A stretch of 13,971 nt of DNA from Planctomycetales bacterium (GTDB lineage Bacteria > Planctomycetota > Planctomycetia > Pirellulales > Thermoguttaceae): positions 1 to 13,971 of the forward strand of contig SKJM01000288.1 of assembly GCA_007122045.1 (NCBI GenBank), read 5' to 3'. Shown here piece after piece: positions 8,095 to 13,971 of the stretch. The notes under the pieces were generated by a model, which was not told the DNA's origin, did not search any database, and worked only from the letters and a program-made list of their open reading frames with translations. Numbering within the stretch: the stretch's first letter is position 1; each line of letters starts with the position of its first letter. Made by a program: the position numbers and the translations under genes.

Positions 8095-8841
8095 CTACCC
8101 GCTGCCCGCCAACGCCGCCATCACCAGCGCGGCCGTTTCCGTGCGGAGAATGCGGGGGCCGAGGCCGACCGGGCGCCAGCCGGCGGCCTTTGCCACGGCC
8201 GCTTCTTCCGGGGCCAGCCCGCCTTCCGGGCCGATCGCTGCCAGCACGCGGTCGGCCGGAGGGGGAAAGCCGTGCGGCGGCCCGGTTTTCGCCCGGCTTT
8301 CCCGCCCGGAGGGGCCGCAGCCGGGGTGGGCCAGCAGGCGCTGGGGCTCCCGCCGGGTCGCCTCGATGAAGTCGGGCCAGTCCATCGGCTCGGCAATCTG
8401 CATCAGCCGGTTCCGCCCGCACTGCTTCGACGCCTCGATGACCGCTCGCCGCAGCCGGTCGAGGGCCTGCTGCACCGGCTGGGCCACCGACCGCAAGGTG
8501 GCCAGGGGAATCAATTCGGCCACGCCCAACTCGACGGCCTTTTCCACGAGCCACCGCTGCCGCTCGCCCTTCGGAAGCGAAACGCCCAGGGCCACGTGCC
8601 GCGGCAGTTCCCGGTTGACCTCGTGCCGCTGGAGGACGGTCAATTCCAGGTCGGCCCGGCCCACGCGCTCGACCCGCGAGGGGAACTCGGCCCCGCTGCC
8701 GTCGAATAACACCACCCGCGCCCCCTCGGCCGCCCGCATCACGTGAATGAGGTGATGGGCCTCGCTGCCGGCGAGCGTAACGCGGGGCGGCTCCCCGGCT
8801 GCGAACCGGATGGGCCGATCAACGTAGTACCGGTTGGCCAT
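8095..8841 (-). CDS. rsmE: 16S rRNA (uracil1498-N3)-methyltransferase
   Basis: RsmE methylates U1498 in helix 44 of 16S rRNA with S-adenosylmethionine. The 248-residue protein has the N-terminal PUA-like domain (about 1-75) with EAHHLIHVMR (27-36), then a SPOUT methyltransferase domain. Family segments include KGERQRWLVEKAVELGV (91-107), EASKQCGR (136-143), the cofactor loop IGPEGG (203-208) and the knot region LGPRILRTETA (227-237). A Gly/Arg/Pro-rich insertion at about 174-195 is longer than in many homologues. The ATG at 8841 gives MANRYYVD, a normal start for the family. A TTG at 8859 has GGAGGA just upstream, but only 2-3 bases away, and the likely -10 box would place the transcript start inside that site. 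It is divergent from the AAA ATPase gene. Confidence 0.95.
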   Translation of the reverse strand: MANRYYVDRPIRFAAGEPPRVTLAGSEAHHLIHVMRAAEGARVVLFDGSGAEFPSRVERVGRADLELTVLQRHEVNRELPRHVALGVSLPKGERQRWLVEKAVELGVAELIPLATLRSVAQPVQQALDRLRRAVIEASKQCGRNRLMQIAEPMDWPDFIEATRREPQRLLAHPGCGPSGRESRAKTGPPHGFPPPADRVLAAIGPEGGLAPEEAAVAKAAGWRPVGLGPRILRTETAALVMAALAGSG

Positions 8842-8871
8842 ACGATGTTTTCCCGTCAAGTTCCTCCATCC

Positions 8872-8900
8872 ATTCTACCGATGATAACGGATATACGGAA
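8872..8900 (-). promoter_or_regulatory. Candidate promoter of rsmE
   Basis: On the minus strand TTCCGT (8900-8895) and TAGAAT (8877-8872) are 17 bases apart. The -10 is part of the same GGTAGAAT 8-mer found before pfp. The -35 match is weak. Transcription would start near 8865, about 24 bases before the ATG. Confidence 0.45.
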
Positions 8901-8938
8901 TGGAGTGGGTGGCGGGGTCATTGCGCGCGGAGGATGCC

Positions 8939-9733
8939 ATGTATCAATCGCATTGGGGGATCGAGCAATCGCCGTTCCGGAGTTGCCTCGACCCGCAGTT
9001 CTTCTATGCCAGCCCGACCCACGACGAGGCCCTGGCGCGGCTCCATTTCCTGGTGGAGCACCAGCATCGTCTGGGCCTGCTGCTCGGGCCGGCCGGCAGC
9101 GGCAAGTCGCTGCTGCTGGAGATGTTCGCCCGGCAGTGCGCCGCCGCCGGATGCGCCGTGGCCAACGTGAACCTGCTGGGCGTTGAACCGGAGGAACTGC
9201 TCGTGCAGTTGGCCTCGCAGTTGCAGCGCGACGGCGGCCCCGCCCTGCCCGTGTCGGCCTTGTGGCGCATCGTGACCGACCGGCTGGCGGAACTCCGCTA
9301 CGAGCAGCGCCCCGTGGTGGTGCTGCTGGACGACGCCGAGTGCGCGCACGCGGCCACGTCCGATATGGTCGCCCGCCTCGCCCGGCATCACCCGTCGCCC
9401 GAGATGCGCCTCACCCTGGTTCTGGCCGCCGAGCAGGCCCGCGTGCGGTCCCTCAGCCACCGGCTGTTGGATCTGGCCGAGCTGCGTATCGAGGTGGAGC
9501 CGTGGGCGGCGAGCGATACGGGCGAGTTCCTTGCCGCGTCGCTCCGCAAGGCCGGCTGCCGCTCGGAAGTGTTCGACGAGCCGGCCGTCTCGCGGCTGCA
9601 CGAGCTTGCGGGCGGGCTGCCGCGCCGGGTCGCCCGGCTGGCCGACCTGGCGCTGGCCGCCGGGGCGGGCGCCCAACTGCGGCAGATCGATGCCGGCGTG
9701 ATCGACTCGGTCCACAGCGAGTTGTGCGTGTAG
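8939..9733 (+). CDS. ExeA/GspA-like AAA ATPase, stand-alone
   Basis: This 264-residue ATPase begins MYQSHWGIEQSPFRSCLDPQ and continues with THDEALARLHFLV, the N-terminal signature of the ExeA/GspA and MSHA-type ATPase family. Walker A is GPAGSGKS (50-57), Walker B is VVVLLDDAE (126-134), and GGLPRRVARLADLAL (225-239) resembles the sensor-2 helix. ExeA proper has a membrane helix and a peptidoglycan-binding domain after the ATPase; both are absent, so this is an ATPase-only form. No secretion, pilus or transposition genes are adjacent, so its partner and role are unknown. The ATG at 8939 is chosen because GGAGGA (8929-8934) lies just upstream; an ATG at 8900 lacks a site. The stop codon is one base from the end of the convergent ROK kinase gene. 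Confidence 0.85.
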   Translation: MYQSHWGIEQSPFRSCLDPQFFYASPTHDEALARLHFLVEHQHRLGLLLGPAGSGKSLLLEMFARQCAAAGCAVANVNLLGVEPEELLVQLASQLQRDGGPALPVSALWRIVTDRLAELRYEQRPVVVLLDDAECAHAATSDMVARLARHHPSPEMRLTLVLAAEQARVRSLSHRLLDLAELRIEVEPWAASDTGEFLAASLRKAGCRSEVFDEPAVSRLHELAGGLPRRVARLADLALAAGAGAQLRQIDAGVIDSVHSELCV

Positions 9734-9734
9734 G

Positions 9735-10769
9735 TCAGCGCTTTTTCTGGTATTCGAGCCGCCCGATGCCGGCCGCGCCGATGTAGCCCGCATCGCCGCC
9801 GAGACTGGCGAACTCGATGATCGTCCGTTCGGCCAACACGGGAAACGCCCGGCGCCGCACCTCTTCCCGGACGCGCTCGAGGAACTTCCTTCCCAGGTTG
9901 GTTTCCGCTCCGCCGAAGGTCATGGCCCCACCCAGCAGCACGCCCGCCGGGTCGATCGTGTGCATCAGGTTCACCACCCCGATACCCATGTACATCGCCG
10001 TGTCCATGATGATCTCCATGGCCAGGGCGTCGCCGGCTTCGGCTTCCGTGTCGAGCAGCTTGGGGGTAAGCCGGGCGCCCTCGCCCAGCCGGTCTCGGAT
10101 CGAGGTCTCCCGCCCCGCGTCGAGCGCCTCCTGGATGCGCTTGATGACGGCCGTCGCACTGGCATACGCTTCCAGGTGCCCGGTCTTGCCGCAACCGCAC
10201 AGCCGGGCGTCATCGCCGTAATCGATGATCAGGTGGCCGCACTCGGCCCCGTGGCTGTTCTCGCCGTCGAGGGACAAGTCGCCGATGATAATCCCGCTGC
10301 CGATGCCCGTGCCCAGCGTGAACAGCACAATACTCGACAGATTCCGTCCGGAACCCACCCAGAACTCGCCGTACGCCGCGGCGCCGGCATCGTTGGCGAA
10401 CGCCACGGGCAGGCCGCAGTGATGGCTGAGCCGATCGCGGATGGGAAAGTGGTTCCAGCCCTTCAGGTTGACCGGCTCGACGAGCATGCCGGCGGGAATA
10501 TCCATGGTGCCGGGCGAGCCGAGGCCGGCGTACACGACCGCGTCGGGCTTAAGGCCGGCTTGCTCGACGGCCTGGTGGACGGCCGCCGCCATTCGCTGCG
10601 TTGCGTCTTCCGGCCCCTTTTCCGCTTCGGTCTTGGCACTCAGCCAGGAAAGCGGCCGGCCCAGGTCGTCGACCACGCCCACCTTGATATTGGTTCCGCC
10701 CAGGTCCACGCCGACAAAAAAGGGACCCTGTGCGTCGTTCGCCGGAATGAACTCGCGCTTGACAGACAT
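9735..10769 (-). CDS. ROK-family sugar kinase, probably glucokinase
   Basis: ROK kinases phosphorylate free hexoses with ATP; glucose is the most likely substrate, giving glucose 6-phosphate for glycolysis. The 344-residue protein has the phosphate-binding VDLGGTNIKVG (21-31), the catalytic base D127 in FANDAGAAAYGE, the second phosphate motif FTLGTGIGSGI (150-160), and the sugar-binding E176-x-G-H179. The zinc motif reads C191-G-C193-G-K-T-G-H198-L-E200, with His in place of the usual third Cys; His can bind zinc, so the site may still work. N-acetylmannosamine kinases are also ROK proteins, and an N-acetylneuraminate lyase gene is nearby, so the substrate is not settled. The ATG at 10769 has GAGG 8 bases upstream. 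The first 15 residues precede the fold. Confidence 0.9.
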   Translation of the reverse strand: MSVKREFIPANDAQGPFFVGVDLGGTNIKVGVVDDLGRPLSWLSAKTEAEKGPEDATQRMAAAVHQAVEQAGLKPDAVVYAGLGSPGTMDIPAGMLVEPVNLKGWNHFPIRDRLSHHCGLPVAFANDAGAAAYGEFWVGSGRNLSSIVLFTLGTGIGSGIIIGDLSLDGENSHGAECGHLIIDYGDDARLCGCGKTGHLEAYASATAVIKRIQEALDAGRETSIRDRLGEGARLTPKLLDTEAEAGDALAMEIIMDTAMYMGIGVVNLMHTIDPAGVLLGGAMTFGGAETNLGRKFLERVREEVRRRAFPVLAERTIIEFASLGGDAGYIGAAGIGRLEYQKKR

Positions 10770-10786
10770 GGAAAGCCTCGGGAAAC

Positions 10787-10886
10787 CTTGGAGTGCGGCG
10801 GCTTGACGCCGCTTTCAGCCTTTGGAGTGCGGCGGCTCGACGCCGCTTTCAACCTTTGGAGTGCGGCGGCTTGACGCCGCTTTCGT
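10787..10886. repeat. Three 34-bp direct repeats with internal hairpin
   Basis: Three near-identical copies with a period of exactly 34 bases have GAGTGCGGCGGC starting at 10791, 10825 and 10859. Each contains GCGGCG and CGCCGC arms around a 6-base loop, so each can fold into a hairpin. Copies differ mainly by a T/C change in the loop of the middle one. The set lies 18 bases upstream of the ROK kinase start codon and so probably falls in its leader or promoter region. No spacers are present, so it is not a CRISPR. The sequence resembles REP-like repeats I associate with planctomycetes. Confidence 0.88.
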
Positions 10887-10952
10887 CTTTTTCCGCTCGC
10901 CGCCACGCCGGTGCCACCGCCTGACCCGTTCGGCAACGCAGAAACGAAAGCC

Positions 10953-10980
10953 AAAGCGGCGTCAAGCCGCCGCACTCCAA
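10953..10980 (-). repeat. Inverted fourth copy of the 34-bp repeat
   Basis: This 28-base stretch is the exact reverse complement of the core of the repeats at 10787-10886 (TTGGAGTGCGG through GCCGCTTT). The inverted arrangement means the segment 10787-10980 could form a large stem-loop. The remainder of the gap to 11031 shows no gene. Confidence 0.88.
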
Positions 10981-11031
10981 AACGCGCCACGCCCCGAGTA
11001 TACCGGCGCGAACCGTTGGAAACAATGGGTG

Positions 11032-11066
11032 GCGGGCAGTCCCGCACGGCCGCGACCTTCGGCCGT
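11032..11066 (-). terminator. Tandem hairpins at the end of the DUF1207-like gene
   Basis: On the minus strand the stop codon overlaps a 7-bp stem (ACGGCCG at 11046-11052 with CGGCCGT at 11060-11066, 7-base loop), followed at once by a 5-bp stem (11032-11036 with 11041-11045, 4-base loop). No T tract follows, so this is a weak candidate for termination or transcript stabilisation. Confidence 0.35.
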
Positions 11067-12004
11067 TAGAAGTCGTACCAGAGTCCCAGGCCCACCTGTT
11101 CCTCGAACGTGTTGAAGAACTGGTACTGGCTGCTCATGCCATTGTAGTAGTGGGCGCCGAAACGGAAGAGGTTGCCGGTTTCGCCGCGCCACTGCCAGCC
11201 GGCCTGCGCGGTGAAGTTGCCGCCGAAGTCGACCTCTTCGCGCAGGTGCGCGTTGACGGCCAGGAAGGGAACGCCGTGGAATCCGGTCGGGTCGAAGGGG
11301 CTGTAATCGATCCCGAACTGGAACTCCCACGGCTCGCTGCCCCCGTCGACCCACACCGCGTAGCCCACCTCGGCGTAGACCCGCAAATCGGCATGCGGCC
11401 GCAGCGCCAGGCCCAGCACGAGGGTTTCTCGCACGAAATTGATCCGCGGGAAATCCGGATGCCTCTCCATGAACTCGTCGCCCAGGTGGGAGGAGACATG
11501 ATAATGGCTGAATTTCAGTTCCCACGGCCCACGGCGGAAGGTCAGCGGGAAGCCGAACCGGAAATCCGCAGAAATCATGTCGAGGCCGTTCTCCAGGTCG
11601 AGCCGGGGGAAGGCGGCGCCCTCGAAATCCAACTGCCAGCCTTCCGGCCAGTCGGCGGCGGTCGTACCGTAGCGGATCAGGCCGACCCGGCCGCCGAGGG
11701 TCGAATCCCACAGCCAGCCACGGTCGCGATGATAGAACCACTGCGTGCCCATGCGCGGCTCGCGCACCCCGGCCAGGTACGACTTGTAAATGATGCCGTC
11801 CGGGGCGACGTGCCAAGTCCAGTACTCGCCAGCGGGGGTGGCCGACCGCTCCGGAAGCGGATCGGACCGCACCGGCCTCGCTAGGTCTTCAGTGGGGATA
11901 GATGGATATGCGGAAGGGTGGTTCGGAACCTGGCCGTCGCCAACATTCGTCCACAACGCCACCACGCCCAGAAACACCGAAAGGGACACGCAGTTTTGGC
12001 GCAT
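11066..12004 (-). CDS. DUF1207-like exported protein, possible outer-membrane beta-barrel
   Basis: The function is unknown. The 312-residue protein starts with a signal peptide: MRQ followed by the hydrophobic SLSVFLGVVALW, with cleavage likely near residue 25. The mature part has many aromatic, alternating segments (for example LRVYAEVGYAVW, FTAQAGWQWRG, FRFGAHYYNG) and ends GLGLWYDF. Alternating strands and a terminal Phe are typical of outer-membrane beta-barrels. Stretches such as GRVGLIRYG, GWQLDFEGAAFPRL and HVSSHLGDEF match my memory of DUF1207 proteins in planctomycetes. The ATG at 12004 is chosen because AGGAG lies 7 bases upstream and a signal peptide follows directly; an ATG at 12100 would bury the signal. 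It is divergent from the lyase gene and on the same strand as the ROK kinase, 296 bases upstream of it. Confidence 0.8.
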   Translation of the reverse strand: MRQNCVSLSVFLGVVALWTNVGDGQVPNHPSAYPSIPTEDLARPVRSDPLPERSATPAGEYWTWHVAPDGIIYKSYLAGVREPRMGTQWFYHRDRGWLWDSTLGGRVGLIRYGTTAADWPEGWQLDFEGAAFPRLDLENGLDMISADFRFGFPLTFRRGPWELKFSHYHVSSHLGDEFMERHPDFPRINFVRETLVLGLALRPHADLRVYAEVGYAVWVDGGSEPWEFQFGIDYSPFDPTGFHGVPFLAVNAHLREEVDFGGNFTAQAGWQWRGETGNLFRFGAHYYNGMSSQYQFFNTFEEQVGLGLWYDF

Positions 12005-12047
12005 TCTCGACTCCTGAAACGAGCGTATGCGAGAGAAAAGCGGCGGA

Positions 12048-12077
12048 AGTGTAACGTTTTCGACGCGGGCGACACAA
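12048..12077 (-). promoter_or_regulatory. Candidate promoter of the DUF1207-like gene
   Basis: On the minus strand TTGTGT (12077-12072) and TACACT (12053-12048) are 18 bases apart, about 43 bases before the ATG at 12004. The match is moderate. Confidence 0.35.
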
Positions 12078-12167
12078 CAGGGATTTTTTTCCGTCTTCAC
12101 GTGCTCAAGTGCCGGCTTCTTCGTGTACCCACGGCCCTTTTCGCGCCACCCTTCAAAGGGGGGCGGG

Positions 12168-12195
12168 TTGCGGCCGGGCGCTATTGGGCTAAGAT
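12168..12195 (+). promoter_or_regulatory. Candidate promoter of the N-acetylneuraminate lyase gene
   Basis: TTGCGG at 12168-12173 and TAAGAT at 12190-12195 are 16 bases apart, with the ATG 91 bases further on. It faces away from the DUF1207-like promoter in the 282-base divergent gap (12005-12286). Confidence 0.45.
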
Positions 12196-12286
12196 GTTAG
12201 CCTGCCGGGCCGACGCCAGCCCGGCGGACCCGAAAACCGCAACTCGCGGCCCCAAATCCCCTACAGCCCACGTGCAGATCCACACG

Positions 12287-13216
12287 ATGACGACCCAACC
12301 TCTCCGACTGAGCGGTCTGGTGGCCGCTACGTTCACGCCCATGCTCGCCGACGGTTCGCTCAACCCCGACGCCGTGCCGCCCATGGTCGAACACCTCTGC
12401 CGCTGGAAGATTGCCGGGCTTTACGTCGTCGGGAGTACGGGGGAGGGGGTGTCGCTGCGGAGTGCCGAGCGCCGGGCGGCGGTGGAGGCGTTCGTCGAGG
12501 CGGCCGCCGGGCGCGTGCCGGTCATCGTGCAGGTAGGGCACAACAGCGTGGCCGAAGCCCGCGAGATGGCTGCCCACGCCCAACGCGCCGGTGCGGCGGC
12601 CGTCTCGGCAACACCCCCCTCCTACTTCAAGCCGGCATCCGTCGATTTGTTGGTACGCACCATGGGGGAAATCGCCGGCGCGGCCCCATCCCTCCCTTTC
12701 TACTACTACCACATCCCTCATGTGACCGGGGTGCGCTTCGACATGCTGGAATTCCTCGGCGCGGCCGCCGGCCGGATTCCCACGCTGGCCGGCATCAAGT
12801 TCACTTCGCCCGCACTCCACGAAATGCTGGCCTGTTCCGAGTTCCGGCCCAGCGACCTCGAGATCCTCAGCGGTCTGGACGAAATGCTCCTGCCGGCGCT
12901 GGCCATGGGCGTTCGGGGGGCGGTCGGCAGCACCTACAACTTCGCCGCGCCTTGCTACACCCGCATCCTCGACGCCCATGCCCGGGGCGACCTGCACGCG
13001 GCCCGGCAGTGGCAATCGCGGGCCGTTGCGATGATCGGCTGCGTGGTCGGGCGGCACGGGCTGGCGGGCCAGAAGGCCGCCATGAAGCTGATCGGCCACG
13101 ACTGCGGACCTGCCCGGCTGCCCCTGCCGCGGCTCGACGCCGGGGAGGTCGAGCAATTGCGGGCGGACCTGGACGCGTTGGGCTTCTTCGAGTGGATCGG
13201 CCAGTCGCGCGATTAG
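12287..13216 (+). CDS. nanA: N-acetylneuraminate lyase (DapA superfamily), animal-like type
   Basis: This class I aldolase probably splits N-acetylneuraminate into pyruvate and N-acetylmannosamine. The 309-residue length is standard. GSTGEG (49-54) is the pyruvate carboxylate loop, Y141 in FYYYHIPHVTGV is the catalytic Tyr, and K171 in AGIKFT is the Schiff-base Lys. The segments LPFYYYHIP, GLDEMLLPALAMG, GAVGSTYNF and GPARLPLP agree closely with vertebrate NPL proteins as I remember them, more than with E. coli NanA or DapA. The ATG at 12287 is chosen because the family fold starts there (LRLSGLVAATFTPM); the open frame runs further upstream without homology, and no clear Shine-Dalgarno site is seen. 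No epimerase or transporter gene is next to it. A related 2-keto acid aldolase role cannot be excluded. Confidence 0.87.
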   Translation: MTTQPLRLSGLVAATFTPMLADGSLNPDAVPPMVEHLCRWKIAGLYVVGSTGEGVSLRSAERRAAVEAFVEAAAGRVPVIVQVGHNSVAEAREMAAHAQRAGAAAVSATPPSYFKPASVDLLVRTMGEIAGAAPSLPFYYYHIPHVTGVRFDMLEFLGAAAGRIPTLAGIKFTSPALHEMLACSEFRPSDLEILSGLDEMLLPALAMGVRGAVGSTYNFAAPCYTRILDAHARGDLHAARQWQSRAVAMIGCVVGRHGLAGQKAAMKLIGHDCGPARLPLPRLDAGEVEQLRADLDALGFFEWIGQSRD

Positions 13217-13280
13217 TCGCCGCGGAAGGGCCAACCGGCGCTTCCGGCCGAATTTGCCGGCTGCATCAAGATTGCGCGCC

Positions 13281-13308
13281 TTGTCGGCCGATACGTTTGT
13301 GGTAGAAT
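13281..13308 (+). promoter_or_regulatory. Orphan promoter-like site
   Basis: TTGTCG at 13281-13286 and TAGAAT at 13303-13308 are 16 bases apart, and the -10 box again lies in GGTAGAAT as before pfp and rsmE. Nothing downstream looks like a gene: an 80-codon open frame from 13309 has Arg/Ser-rich composition and no recognisable family. It may drive a noncoding transcript or be a relic. Confidence 0.4.
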
Positions 13309-13342
13309 ATGTCATCGTCATCGCGTCGCTTCCGAGCGTGCC

Positions 13343-13494
13343 AGGCGGTCTCTTTGCCACCGCCTCAGTCGGATCGTCGTCGATCAAAACCCCGGCCCAC
13401 GGTTCTTGGCGCCGACTTCGGGGTGGCGACGGCGACAAAACCAAAGAACGGCTATTCTGGAAGAGTTTTGTCGCCAGGGGCTATCCTGGCCCCT
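13343..13494. other. Stretch of consecutive inverted repeats, possible structured RNA or element end
   Basis: Three inverted repeats follow each other. AGGCGGT (13343-13349) pairs with ACCGCCT (13359-13365). GGCGACAAAAC (13431-13441) pairs perfectly over 11 bases with GTTTTGTCGCC (13465-13475), loop 23. AGGGGC (13476-13481) pairs with GCCCCT (13489-13494) and starts right where the second ends, so they could stack. No T tract follows. The rest of the gap, 13217-13280 and 13495-13678, shows only a small CACCCC/GGGGTG pair at 13567-13590 and no gene. It could be noncoding RNA, a palindromic repeat or a weak terminator region. Confidence 0.4.
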
Positions 13495-13678
13495 CTTAAA
13501 CGGCAAGCTTGTCGATCGGCGGTTGCATCGCCGAAGTTTCGACCGGCTTAAGAAACTGGGAATTGGCACCCCCAGGCAGTGCCCGGGGTGACAAGCCGGA
13601 CTGGATTATCGGAAGTGGCTGAAGCGATCCGGGCGAGGTATATCCGAGAATCCGTGTCCCCTGCACCTTGTGGCATGC

Positions 13679-13971
13679 AGGCGCGTAGTTATACCCCGCC
13701 CGCCTTGCGGACCTCCGGCTTTTCCTCGACCCGGGCACGGTGCCGGAGAAGATGCCGGCGATCTCGTCCCAGCGGTGCCGCCGAACTTCAGCGCGTCCTC
13801 GTGGATGACGTCCTTGTAGGCTTAGGCGTCGCCCTGTTCGTTGTCGACGTGCCAGCCGAGCGCCTTGAAGAACGGATCGACGAACTCCCGGCGGACCTGC
13901 CTTTCGTTGTACTGGGCGGAGCGGTAGGCGTCGCGGTGCAGTTGGAACCGCTCGACGAGCTGCCGGATTTC
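13679..13971 (-). pseudogene. Eroded type IIG (Eco57I-like) restriction-modification gene, partial
   Basis: Three fragments of one large protein lie in order on the minus strand but in three frames. From 13971 to about 13781 the frame reads EIRQLVERF, AYRSAQYNE, RREFVDPFFKALGWHVDN and AYKDVIHEDALK, the N-terminal nuclease-side region of Eco57I-like enzymes. A TAA at 13824-13822 interrupts it where intact relatives have a sense codon. From 13780 another frame gives RHRWDEIAGIFS. From 13730 a third gives VEEKPEVRKAGGV, then a stop, with YNYAP in a neighbouring frame at 13693-13679 in place of the usual YYTP just before the methyltransferase core. Intact proteins have roughly a hundred or more residues between these pieces, so internal deletions plus frameshifts and a stop explain it. 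The methyltransferase motifs are absent. The true start lies beyond the right edge. Fragment recognition is from memory of the family. Confidence 0.82.

Noticed and set aside
10787..10980. CRISPR array
   Set aside because: Repeats are directly adjacent with no variable spacers, one copy is inverted, and no cas genes are present. The 71-bp repeats at the left end are rejected as CRISPR for the same lack of spacers.
11066..12100. Longer version of the DUF1207-like protein starting at 12100
   Set aside because: It would place 32 charged or polar residues before a clear signal peptide, and the internal ATG at 12004 has an AGGAG site 7 bases upstream.
11918..12286. N-terminal extension of the N-acetylneuraminate lyase
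   Set aside because: The upstream part of the open frame overlaps the divergent gene and promoter region and shows no similarity to the aldolase fold, which begins at 12287.
13309..13551. An 80-codon frame downstream of the orphan promoter
   Set aside because: Composition is Arg/Ser/Pro-rich with no family resemblance, no ribosome site, and it runs through the inverted repeats.
13605..13665. tRNA-Ser-like stretch (GTGGCTGAAGCGATCC...)
   Set aside because: It lacks a closing acceptor stem, a proper anticodon arm and the T-loop consensus, so it is a chance resemblance.

Overview
The window looks like a stretch of chromosome from a GC-rich planctomycete, probably from the Pirellulales or a close relative. 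This is an inference from four things: an 833-residue protein that opens with a DPYRDWLGI / HYRLLGL domain I know from planctomycetes, a DUF1207-type secreted protein, dispersed palindromic repeats of a kind I associate with those genomes, and weak use of Shine-Dalgarno sites in some genes. No rRNA, tRNA, CRISPR array or intact mobile element was seen.

Layout. Positions 1-259 hold four copies of a ~71-bp tandem repeat running off the left edge. A candidate promoter (294-322) precedes a plus-strand run of an M24 Xaa-Pro-type peptidase (407-1498), accB (1629-2126) and accC (2215-3561); the last two supply the biotin carrier and biotin carboxylase of acetyl-CoA carboxylase. A new promoter and strong ribosome binding site start a pyrophosphate-type phosphofructokinase (3701-5014), which ends in a 29-bp perfect hairpin. 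Next is a large planctomycete-type single-pass membrane protein (5314-7815) with a Pro/Ala-rich middle and an in-frame 18-bp minisatellite. A degenerate palindromic element fills 7868-8047.

rsmE (minus, 8095-8841) is divergent from an orphan ExeA/GspA-like AAA ATPase (plus, 8939-9733). That gene converges, with one base between, on a ROK-family sugar kinase (minus, 9735-10769). Upstream of the kinase lie three 34-bp repeats and an inverted copy, then a DUF1207-like exported protein (minus, 11066-12004). Divergent from it is an N-acetylneuraminate lyase of the type found in animals (plus, 12287-13216).

The right end (13217-13971) has no intact gene. It holds an orphan promoter-like site, nested inverted repeats, and the eroded, collinear remains of a type IIG (Eco57I-like) restriction-modification gene on the minus strand, cut by the window edge.

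Most of the window is housekeeping: fatty acid synthesis, glycolysis (PPi-PFK and ROK kinase) and ribosome modification. A small sialic-acid link (lyase plus ROK kinase) is possible but unproven. I see no clear new multi-gene system. The best leads are the decayed restriction gene with its structured neighbour, the repeat families, a Cys-to-His change in the ROK zinc motif, and the multi-domain planctomycete protein.
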